The notes under the pieces are model-generated. The model had not been told where the DNA came from. It saw only the letters and a list, made by a program, of their open reading frames with translations, and ran no database searches. A DNA stretch of 15,256 bases from Propionibacteriaceae bacterium (lineage in GTDB: Bacteria; Actinomycetota; Actinomycetes; Propionibacteriales; Propionibacteriaceae). Both the position numbers and the translations under genes were made by a program. Location of the stretch: positions 1-15,256 of the forward strand of contig CAJPNZ010000080.1 in the NCBI GenBank assembly GCA_905372155.1. The letters run 5' to 3'. This document shows, piece by piece, positions 6,283 to 13,333 of the stretch. Each line of letters begins with the position of its first letter. Positions within the stretch are counted from its first letter, which is position 1.

Positions 6283-6912
6283 GTGAGCCTGCCCACTGAC
6301 ATTCCTCCGGAAGCCAGAGAATTCCACGAGCTGACGCGGCTACGCCGCTCAACTCCCGTGTTCTCCTTCGAGCCCCTCTCCTTGGGGCAACTTGCCGCAG
6401 CGTTGGAGATGACATTCGCAAGTAAGGGTCTTGACCGCGCCTATCAGCGTCGCGACGTTCCCCGCCGAGTCTTCCCATCAGCCGGTGGCCTGCAGTCCAT
6501 GGACATCCACGTGCTGGTCAATAATGTGGCAGGGCTAGAACGCGGGCACTACGAGTACGATCCGTTGGACCACAGTCTCGTGTTGGCCGAGGCTGGGGAC
6601 TTCCGCGTGCCCGTGGTGGAGGCGAGTTTCGCAACAAACTGGCTTATGCACGCCCAAGTCGTTATAGCGATCGTCGGAAACTACGAGCGCGTCGCGTGGA
6701 AATAGGGCACCCGAGGCTATCGCTACATGGCCATGGATGCGGGCGTCGCATGCGGTCAGCTCTACTTGGCGGCAGCGTCTCTCGGTCTCGCCGTCAATGC
6801 AGTGGCGGCCTTCCAGGACGATGCGACGAACCGGCTGTTGCGGGTGGACGGACGGAATCATTTTACCCAAGTGCTCGTCACCCTCGGTAACAAGCCAGGT
6901 GTCCGACGATGA
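6283..6912 (+). pseudogene. SagB-type azoline dehydrogenase, interrupted by in-frame TAG at the catalytic Tyr
   Basis: A nitroreductase-superfamily FMN enzyme that oxidises thiazolines/oxazolines to thiazoles/oxazoles. The start is GTG 6283, 7 nt after GGAGGTGAG. Family features: FHELTRLRRSTPVFSF (FMN-phosphate region), RRVFPSAGGLQSMDIHVLVN, the GHYEYDPLDHSLVL hairpin, and ANWLMHAQVVIAIVGNYERV-like strands. After Trp139-Lys140 comes TAG (6703-6705, codon 141), then GTRGYRYMAMDAGVACGQL and a normal end FQDDATNRLLRVDG...FTQVLVTLGN. In the family the residue after Lys is Tyr (KYG-RGYR), so TAG stands exactly where TAC/TAT is expected, one base away. The remaining 69 codons are well conserved, so the lesion is recent or a sequence error. 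The end overlaps the next gene by 4 nt (ATGA). If truncated, the protein would lose the Tyr and the conserved C-terminal third. Confidence 0.85.
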
Positions 6913-7616
6913 CCGCCAGCGCTTGGGCGCTGGCAGTGACAATCGGCATTCTTCCCGCTTTCGGCATCACGATGGTGGTGATTGATTTCCTTGCCAAGCG
7001 CCTTCGGATATTCGTACCTTGGGTCGTGGATCGCGCCGCCCTGATCTATCTCGGTTTCGTGGCGGCTGGGGTCGCGGTTTTGGTGGGGCTAGGTCTCCTG
7101 CCGGCGGATGTGTTCTGGCGGACCCCAAGTTGGGGGCTGGTCGTCGGACTGGTCTTTGCCGCACCGGCTGCTGCCATTCCATATCTTCTAGAACTGGCAT
7201 TGGTGTCGGCCGAGAACTCCGACTCGAAGCCGACCCTCGCAACCGCGCTATTCATGCGTGAAGCTGAGCCGGCCGTGACCGCGCTGCTCAGCGCGCCCGT
7301 CCAGTGGTGGTTCGTAGCAATGGGAACGGCGATCACGGAGGAACTGCTGTTTCGAGGAGCCCTCCTCCTCCACGCGGTTCTCAGCGATGTTGGTTTTCTG
7401 CCAGCGTTGCTGGCTTCGGCCTTCGTGTTTGGGCTGCACCACGTCGCCTTCGGCGTCAAGGCGATCATCAGCAAGGTGGTCGCAGGGTTGCTGTGGGGCT
7501 GGTTGGTGTTGATCTCTGGGACCGTGATCGTGTCTCTTATCGCTCACATGGTGTTTCAATGCTTGGTGTGGCGTCGATATCAGAGAGTGGAAGGTTGGTT
7601 GAGCCATGCTGATTGA
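6909..7616 (+). CDS. CPBP-family intramembrane protease (SagE-like)
   Basis: A 235-residue membrane protein with about 6-7 hydrophobic segments. It carries the three CPBP/Abi motifs in order: EELLFRG (144-150), FGLHHVAFG (174-182) and a third His in LIAHMVFQ (213). This type acts as a glutamyl intramembrane protease; in the sag system SagE is thought to cut the leader off or give self-protection. The cluster contains no other obvious protease, so leader removal near the VAPGG junction is the natural role. The start ATG 6909 overlaps the sagB stop (ATGA), indicating coupled translation. The frame is uninterrupted, unlike its neighbours. Confidence 0.88.
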   Translation: MTASAWALAVTIGILPAFGITMVVIDFLAKRLRIFVPWVVDRAALIYLGFVAAGVAVLVGLGLLPADVFWRTPSWGLVVGLVFAAPAAAIPYLLELALVSAENSDSKPTLATALFMREAEPAVTALLSAPVQWWFVAMGTAITEELLFRGALLLHAVLSDVGFLPALLASAFVFGLHHVAFGVKAIISKVVAGLLWGWLVLISGTVIVSLIAHMVFQCLVWRRYQRVEGWLSHAD

Positions 7617-8611
7617 CGTTCATGGATCCGGCGCGGGTTATGTCGCGAGCCCTGCGGATGGCACGCTGCGCGATGTGGTCGCCAGTACCGCTCGGCTGGC
7701 TGAGGGCGTTTACATTGCCAGACGGCTTGGGGTCTCCGTCGAGTATGCGACCCAGGCCCGAGCAGGAAAACTCACCTTCGCGTGGGGCGGTCCTTGGGTG
7801 GACGCGCTACCGCGAGGGAGGATTGCGTCACTCGCTTCCTGAGACGGTGGATGCTGCCATCGTACAGGGGCTAGCGCGCTGTGGTATGTCCTGGTTGTGT
7901 CTGGGAGCAACGGTTTCCCATGGCAATATCGTTCGACTTACCGAAGTCGGCGTGACACTCGGACTTGGGCATGCGGTGGAAGTCGGTGCCGGTGCCCTGC
8001 AGTGGTTGGAGACCGGGGCAGCAGCACGGGTGACCGTCGAGGGGCTCCTCACTGCGGTTGTATCTGTTGCTGTCAGCTGCGGCATGTTGCCGCAGCAGCC
8101 CCCTGCGACAGCCCAGGAGTCCCTGCTCGCACTAGGACGCCACGTCACCGATGCAACGCAGATCGGTGAGCGGATTTGTTCTTGGGGGCAACCGGTCGTT
8201 CCATTGCTGGCCGCTACTCGTTACGCCGCCGACCTGTCTGCCCTGATCACGGCGGAGGGCATGTCGGAACTTGTCTCTGTTATGCCCCATCACCAACGAA
8301 TAATGGCATTACGGCAACCCGGGGCGATGGCTATGGGACGCCGGGAAGCGCTGCGATACCTCGGACTACGAGCCCTGTCGTCGAGTGAACGCCGTCAATT
8401 GGCGGCTGGCTGGACAATACTGCAACACGTGCTCGCGCACCTTGCCGCCAAAGGACACCCTCTACTTGGCGGTTCCGGGGCCCCAGGGCTAGGGCTGCAT
8501 CCACGCTACGCTGTTGATGAAGAGATTCGAATTTGGCAGTCCGCCGGGGTTGGTGAAACTGCCATCCAGGCCGCTTTCGCCGATCCGGCAATTGCCCAGG
8601 TAATTAAGTAA
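7606..8611 (+). pseudogene. unknown TOMM-cluster protein, probable frameshift near 7784-7842
   Basis: ATG 7606 overlaps the protease gene by 11 nt and opens 78 codons with protein-like composition (TLRDVVASTARLAEGVYIAR, KLTFAW), ending at TGA 7840-7842. The adjoining frame stays open to 8611 and carries the rest: LRHSLPETVDAAIVQGLARCGM, GVTLGLGHAVEVGAGALQW, ALRYLGLRALSSSERRQLA. One base too many between 7781 and 7842 (for instance in GGGG at 7784-7787) would explain the split; the joined protein would be about 335 residues. Alternatively the second frame alone, from TTG 7613 or ATG 7622, is the intact gene, but its first 60 residues are Arg/Pro/Ser/Met-rich and look out of frame. No family is recognised; it is mostly helical with mild hydrophobicity. 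TOMM clusters often carry such a scaffold-like protein (compare SagF position), but no homology is claimed. Confidence 0.55.
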
Positions 8612-8624
8612 TTCAGGAGGAATC

Positions 8625-9506
8625 ATGAAGGTCTTGACTGCAAGGAACATGCGAAAATCGTATGGCAGCGTTCGTGCAGTCAACGATGTGAGCATTGATG
8701 TGATTCGAGGTGAGATCGTCGCGCTCCTGGGGCACAACGGTTCAGGCAAGACCACCCTGCTGGAATGCATTGAGGGGTTGCGGAAGCCGGACTCCGGCAC
8801 CGTTACGATTCTCGAGGCTGAGCACCGTCATGGACAGCGTATCCCGTCCCGCATGGGCGTTCAACTCCAGGAAGAGCAGCTCCCGTCGCGGATAAAGGTC
8901 CGCGAGGCACTCTGGTTGTACTGCCAGATTTATGGAGTCGATGCGCCACCGCCGGATCTTATGGCAGCGATGGCACTCGAACCTTTACTCGGTAAACGCT
9001 TCGATGCATTGAGCGGCGGTCAGAAGCGTCGTGTCAATCTTGTTCTGGCCTTCATCGGCGATCCTGAGCTGGTTCTGCTGGATGAGCCCACTGCGGGCCT
9101 CGATCCGGAGGCGCGACGGGCCCTTGTGCAGGTGCTTCGTAGGCGCAGTTCCGAGGGCATGAGCATCCTCATGACGCTTCACGAGGTCGATCATGCTGCG
9201 GAATTGGCGGATCGGGTCGTCGTCATGGCCCACGGCGCCATCGCTGCTGAGGGGACGGTTGATGTCCTCGTCCACAGCTTGGGAGCCAATGCTTGTGCGG
9301 TCCTGGTGGGTGGTACCGATGTGGCGCCTTGGCAGCAGTGTGGTGAGGTGTATCCCGGTCCCGAAGACACTTGGCTCGTCTACGGTGACCGGCACTTGCT
9401 CCAGGAGGCTGTTAACTCCCTGCCGGGCGGTGGAACCGCAGCGCTTCGCTCAACCAACCTCGGTGACGTGGTAACTCGCGCAGCTCGAAAGGAAAAGATA
9501 TCATGA
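8625..9506 (+). CDS. ABC transporter ATP-binding protein (SagG-like)
   Basis: A 293-residue ATPase, ATG 8625, preceded by CAGGAGGAATC. All key motifs are present: Walker A GHNGSGKT (36-43), Q-loop region GVQLQEEQ (about 78-85), signature LSGGQKRR (129-136), Walker B LVLLDEPT (149-156), D-loop GLD and H-loop His186 in TLHEVDHA. The C-terminal 90 residues (VDVLVHSLG onwards) are the regulatory extension usual for drug and bacteriocin exporters. It overlaps the permease by 4 nt (ATGA). Together they would export the modified peptide or confer self-resistance; in sag operons SagG plays this part with two permeases, while only one permease is seen here. Confidence 0.92.
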   Translation: MKVLTARNMRKSYGSVRAVNDVSIDVIRGEIVALLGHNGSGKTTLLECIEGLRKPDSGTVTILEAEHRHGQRIPSRMGVQLQEEQLPSRIKVREALWLYCQIYGVDAPPPDLMAAMALEPLLGKRFDALSGGQKRRVNLVLAFIGDPELVLLDEPTAGLDPEARRALVQVLRRRSSEGMSILMTLHEVDHAAELADRVVVMAHGAIAAEGTVDVLVHSLGANACAVLVGGTDVAPWQQCGEVYPGPEDTWLVYGDRHLLQEAVNSLPGGGTAALRSTNLGDVVTRAARKEKIS

Positions 9507-10251
9507 TTGGTTTGCGTTCAGCGGCGGCCCTTGCCGTCACGGAAACCCGCCTCTTCGGGCGAGAGCCCTTTGCAGTTTTCTTTTCGCTGGCTTTCCCTTT
9601 GATTCTATTGCTATTCGTCGGATCGGTTGGGGGGGTGGCTGAGTTGCCCGAGGGGGGCGCTTCATCGACGGCTATATGGCAGTCATGGTGGGCGTCACAG
9701 CTGCAAACGTCGGGCTCATGGGTATGTCTATCCATGTTGCGGAGAACCGTGGCCAGGGTGTCTTGAAACGCTACCGCCTCTCGCCGATGCCCTCTTGGGC
9801 GTATTTTATGGCCCAGTTCGTCACCGCGCTGATAGTTTTGGTGGTCTCGATCGCGGCGCTCGCCTGCATTACAATTCTGTTGTACGGACCCCCAACTCGG
9901 GTGAACGTTCCGGTATTCATACTTGTGAGTTTGATTTCGCTCTACGTCACACTGAGTTTTGGGCTGCTCTTGGGCGGCCTCCCCTTACCAGTGCGCAGTG
10001 TCCAAGTGGTCTCCGCGGCGGTTTTCTTCTTGGCGTTCTTCGCCAGTGGTGCCGCATTGCCCCGGGACTCATTCCCTGGCTGGCTTCACCGAGTCTCAGA
10101 CTTCAATCCATTGACCATCATCAACGAGTCACTCATGAATTCCTACGCTGATCGCCCCGTGGCTTGGATATCCGTTTTTGTCTTGGTCGGGGCTACCTTC
10201 ATTGTCAACCTCATCACCCTTCGAACCTTTGATTGGGAAGGAAACCACTGA
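9503..10251 (+). pseudogene. ABC-2 type permease (SagH/I-like), frameshifted at a G6 run
   Basis: ATG 9503 opens a frame with the ABC-2 permease N-terminus (LAVTETRLFGREPFAVFFSL, first membrane span ILLLFVGSVGG). Near 9650 the homologous reading moves to another frame: RFIDGYMAVMVGVTAANVGL, HVAENRGQGVLKRYRLSPMP and four to five further spans to TGA 10249-10251. The preceding frame runs out at 9766. Adding one G to the run at 9652-9657 (GAGGGGGGCGC) would join them as PEGGRFIDGY in a protein of about 249 residues, the usual family length. So one G is missing: a homopolymer slip, phase variation or sequencing error. The second part has an ATG at 9676 but no good ribosome site. The end overlaps the YcaO start (TGATG). 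Confidence 0.82.
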
Positions 10252-11756
10252 TGTCCACTGCAACCTACACTCCCCCCACAATCGCCAGCTACCCGCGGAG
10301 AGATGGTGTTGTATCTCAAACTTTCAACTGCCGCCGACCGGTGATTAAACCCAAGCTGGACCGTGACGAGACCGCTGCCTTGGCCGAAGTTGAGGAGTTG
10401 TACTGTCCCAGCGGTTTTATCCGGCTGCTGACGACCTACTTCCGCCCGGCGTCAGGGGCTGGCCTGAATGTTGGCCACGGCCAATACTTTGACTTCGACC
10501 ACATTACGAGCCGCCTATTGGGTGTAGCGGGTCTCAACTCCTCCTACGCCAGCCAGGTATACGGGGGTGGTAAAGGACTCGATCTACACGAAACCTATGT
10601 CTCCAGTATGGGTGAGGGAATCGAGCGGGTCCTCGGCTCGTTCGCCTTTCTTTCGTGGGCGGACCGCCTGCAAACCGGCACGCGCCGGGAGATGGAGGAT
10701 CGAGGGAACCGGTGTCTTGGTCCCGAAGATCTGCCGATCTTCTCCGAGGCCCAACATGCCGATCCGCACTTCGCCTTCGACCGGTGGGATGACAACACTG
10801 AGATGGGCTGGATCCCGGGCAAACGCCTCTACTCCGGGGAGACCGTGTGGGTTCCGGCGCAGCTGGTGCTTTTCATCTACTACCGACCCGACGATGAGCC
10901 TCTCATCGGACTGGCACCCTCGGGAGGGCTGGCCAGTCACATCTCCACGGACCGTGCGATCTACCATGCCCTGGATGAGCTGATCGAGCGTGACGCTGTC
11001 AACCTGAGGTGGCATGCCCGGGTTCCCCTTGACACCGTGGTCATGGATGTGGTTCCCCGGAGCCCACGGATCCGTCAGGCTCTCGAGCAACTCGAGCGAG
11101 GCATTGGCGCACCGACGTTCTATCTGCAGAACCTGGATTTCTTCGAGTTCCCGGTCCTGACCGCGATTGAGTTCGACAACTGGCTGCCTGAGTTGCGATA
11201 CAACGCTGGAGGGGGTATTGGGGCCAGCCCGGATGCAGCGATGCGCTCGGCACTGGGTGAATACTGCCAGTCGGAGAGATCGCTGCGCATCTGCCAGCTA
11301 GCCGATAACTGGCAGTTCGAGACTGCCTTCCACCGGCTGTTCGGTATCCATGCCGACGCGGAACCCTATGAGTTCACCCGCTTCGTTCAGGCAATCACCT
11401 ACTACGGTCATCCCCGTAACCAGGAGCGCGCCGATTGGTACTTCAACGGAGGAGGCGAGATCACCTTGAGTGAGCTGTACGCCCGCTGTGACGCCGCCGA
11501 CCCCGATCCGCATCGGCGCATCCACATGGCCATGCAGGCCCGCGGGATTGATCCAATCATGTTTGATTTCACCCCGAAAGACTTCCGTCAGACTAAGGTT
11601 TGGAAGGCCTTCATCCCCGAGCTGTCCCAGCCCTACCCGCCGCAGTCCCCGGCTTTGGGACACCCGCGGTACCTGGCCTGCCCTGTCGCGGCTGGCTACC
11701 GCGAAACTCCTATCGACCAAGCGGATCTTCTGGCGGATCCGCTGCCATACCCCTAA
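10251..11756 (+). CDS. YcaO-domain cyclodehydratase (SagD-like)
   Basis: A 501-residue YcaO enzyme that uses ATP to activate the backbone amide and cyclise Cys/Ser/Thr of the precursor into azolines, working with the SagC-like partner. ATG 10251 overlaps the permease stop and follows GGGAAGGAAAC; the frame extends to TTG 10233, but that start is weaker. Motifs: SSMGEGIERVLGS (118-130), SGGLASHISTDRAIYHALDE and LIERDA (224-249; Mg/ATP-binding Glu/Arg cluster), GGIGASPDAAMRSALGEYCQ (321-340), and a C-terminal Pro-rich tail ending in PLPYP, which matches the PxPxP end of azoline-forming YcaO proteins. The frame is intact and the length normal. This is the surest enzyme of the cluster and shows it is a TOMM system. 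Confidence 0.95.
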   Translation: MSTATYTPPTIASYPRRDGVVSQTFNCRRPVIKPKLDRDETAALAEVEELYCPSGFIRLLTTYFRPASGAGLNVGHGQYFDFDHITSRLLGVAGLNSSYASQVYGGGKGLDLHETYVSSMGEGIERVLGSFAFLSWADRLQTGTRREMEDRGNRCLGPEDLPIFSEAQHADPHFAFDRWDDNTEMGWIPGKRLYSGETVWVPAQLVLFIYYRPDDEPLIGLAPSGGLASHISTDRAIYHALDELIERDAVNLRWHARVPLDTVVMDVVPRSPRIRQALEQLERGIGAPTFYLQNLDFFEFPVLTAIEFDNWLPELRYNAGGGIGASPDAAMRSALGEYCQSERSLRICQLADNWQFETAFHRLFGIHADAEPYEFTRFVQAITYYGHPRNQERADWYFNGGGEITLSELYARCDAADPDPHRRIHMAMQARGIDPIMFDFTPKDFRQTKVWKAFIPELSQPYPPQSPALGHPRYLACPVAAGYRETPIDQADLLADPLPYP

Positions 11757-11766
11757 GGAGATCATC

Positions 11767-12222
11767 ATGACCGGTACGGCAACGCGTAACCTACGCACCC
11801 TCGGTGCAACCACCGTGCTGTGGCTCCTCGCCACAGGAATCAGCGCCGGACGCACTGGAACTCTGCTTGGCCTATTGCCACGACTCTTGCAGTCTGGGGG
11901 GAAGATTGACGTCCTCCTGGTGCTCCTCTTGCATATCGCCGGTGCGCTCGCGACGCTGGTAGCGGTGTTCGTCCACTCCCGAACCGGTCTGCTCCTGGCC
12001 GTGCTGTACACCGGCTATTCAACGGTGGTGCTGGCCCTCGGCGCCCCGAGCGCAAGCCTGCAGATGCTGACATGGAGCATAGGCGGCCTCACTTTTGCCT
12101 CGCTCCTCGTCTGTGCAGCCTCCCCGAAGGGGCCAGCGATAAGGGGCCGTAGGCTGCCAGCCATTGTGCTGGCGCTGGGTGCGGGGGTGGTGGGAGTGGT
12201 TCTCCTCCTGATTCTCCGCTGA
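11767..12222 (+). CDS. small four-helix membrane protein, candidate immunity protein
   Basis: A 151-residue protein starting at ATG 11767, 8 nt after TAAGGAGATC. Four hydrophobic segments are visible: TTVLWLLATGISAG, VLLVLLLHIAGALATLVAVF, GLLLAVLYTGYSTVVLAL with LTWSIGGLTFASLLVCAA, and a last LPAIVLALGAGVVGVVLLLI. No catalytic motif is present and no family is recognised. Its place as the last gene of the operon, after the exporter and YcaO, suits self-protection against a membrane-active product, but this is inference from position and topology. It could equally be a SagF-like accessory membrane protein. The frame is intact. Confidence 0.75.
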   Translation: MTGTATRNLRTLGATTVLWLLATGISAGRTGTLLGLLPRLLQSGGKIDVLLVLLLHIAGALATLVAVFVHSRTGLLLAVLYTGYSTVVLALGAPSASLQMLTWSIGGLTFASLLVCAASPKGPAIRGRRLPAIVLALGAGVVGVVLLLILR

Positions 12223-12227
12223 ACGGT

Positions 12228-12262
12228 GGGGCTGGCCTCCGGTGACTGCGAAGGTCAGCCCT
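12228..12262 (+). terminator. possible hairpin at the end of the RiPP operon
   Basis: GGGGCTGGCC (12228-12237) can pair with GGTCAGCCCT (12253-12262), with two G-U pairs and a 15-nt loop, starting 5 nt after the last stop codon. There is no T run behind it. It is placed where an operon end is expected, but it is weaker than the mmsA terminator. Confidence 0.4.
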
Positions 12263-12334
12263 ATCCCGGGCCCCGTTGGATCGCATGTCCAGTATCTGAG
12301 GAGCCAATGTGAGAATGTGTCATGCGTCAAGTAA

Positions 12335-12547
12335 TTTGGGGCGGTCGTCTCCCAGATCACTGACGACGACATCCGCTACGTCGTCGGAGTACTGACGTTC
12401 CTGCGGGCACAGGAATACAACCAGCTTGAAGTGGGCCTTGCAAGAGCGAGAACAACCGACAAGACGAGCAAATCTGGCAGTCAGGGGGTACAGGGGGCCG
12501 TGGCAACCAAGTACTGTGGGCCGACTTGGAACTGGGTTCCAGGGTAG
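12335..12547 (+). pseudogene. orphan coding-like fragment without start codon
   Basis: The frame between TAA 12332-12334 and TAG 12545-12547 reads AVVSQITDDDIRYVVGVL then TFLRAQEYNQLEVGLARA. The first 35 codons end almost always in G or C, the coding pattern of this genome, yet no ATG or GTG lies ahead of that part. It may be the relic of a gene cut at the cluster's right junction. No family is recognised. It is in phase with, but separated by stops from, the TNT gene downstream. Confidence 0.25.
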
Positions 12548-12805
12548 AGCTCGCAGTGCTCCTGCCCGGTACACCTGAGCTGCAAGTACGGAGTCGCCCT
12601 CGTGATGGTCGCCAGGGACGCCCCATGTCACCCTGTCGCGTTGGTGAGAGACAGGTCGCCGGGGCCCTTCATGTGTGAGTATCCACTCGGCCTTGCTCTG
12701 AGCGTGGGCCCCATGGGTTGGTGCGTGGTCTGCGAATGCGACTCCACGCGACGACGCTACTGTTGTGTGGTCACCTCGTTCCGGAAAGACACACCCTGGA
12801 GAACC
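12548..12805. other. intergenic region before the toxin/immunity array
   Basis: No convincing gene, RNA or mobile element is seen. A frame in phase with the TNT gene is open back to 12602 (MMVARDAPCHPVAL...), but its Cys/Arg-rich sequence does not resemble a toxin N-terminus or signal peptide and it has no ribosome site. A promoter for the array must lie here, but no hexamer pair stands out. Confidence 0.35.
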
Positions 12806-13333
12806 ATGAAGGACAGCTCTAGTTTGATCGACGATCCGCGGTGGCACTTCGGTGCCGGAGCGGAAGGCCAGCCTCGCTCCTACAACCAGTGGATCGCCGA
12901 CTGCTGCGACGCCAACGGTGACAGCATCTGGCCCTACGAGGGCGATGGCGCGGTGCGGGACGGCATGGATCCCGCAACTGTTGAGACGTTCTGGGGGACC
13001 GGGGAATACCTGGAAAAATACGGGCCCAGGATGGACCGCGTCGGAGGGCCGCGCGGAGCAGCATACCTCTTCGGGGTCGACGCCCCGCGCCCCGTCGTCT
13101 TCGCAGAACGTTCCCTCGAACCGGCCGCAGCCAAGCTGCCCTACCATCGGTATCGATTGACCGGTCAGGAACTGCCACCCGCGTGGCGAATCGAGACCGG
13201 GCGGGTGGTTCCCGCCGTCGGAGGCCGTGGCGGGGGGCGTCAGGTGCTGTTCCGCGACGCCGGAAAAGGTCTTCTCAGCGTCGAGGAACTGCTGGAAACA
13301 GGTCTCCTGGAGGAGGTGCGTGAACGTGCCTGA
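12806..13333 (+). CDS. TNT-domain protein (NAD+ glycohydrolase toxin type), standalone
   Basis: A 175-residue protein, ATG 12806 after CTGGAGAACC. The C-terminal about 110 residues follow the TNT fold known from the tuberculosis necrotizing toxin, which destroys NAD(P)+: MDRVGGPRGAAYLFG (76-90) with Arg78 and Tyr87, FAERSLEP, YHRYRL (113-118), then the GGRGGGRQVLF loop with Gln146 and a LLSVEELLETGLLEEV ending. The Arg, Tyr and Gln thought to be catalytic are all present, so it may be active. The N-terminal 60 residues (PYEGDGAV, DPATVETFWGTGEYLEKYG) are a short pre-toxin part; no signal peptide, WXG100, PT-HINT or RHS region is attached, so a delivery domain is missing or supplied elsewhere. 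It overlaps the next gene by 8 nt. Confidence 0.82.
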   Translation: MKDSSSLIDDPRWHFGAGAEGQPRSYNQWIADCCDANGDSIWPYEGDGAVRDGMDPATVETFWGTGEYLEKYGPRMDRVGGPRGAAYLFGVDAPRPVVFAERSLEPAAAKLPYHRYRLTGQELPPAWRIETGRVVPAVGGRGGGRQVLFRDAGKGLLSVEELLETGLLEEVRERA

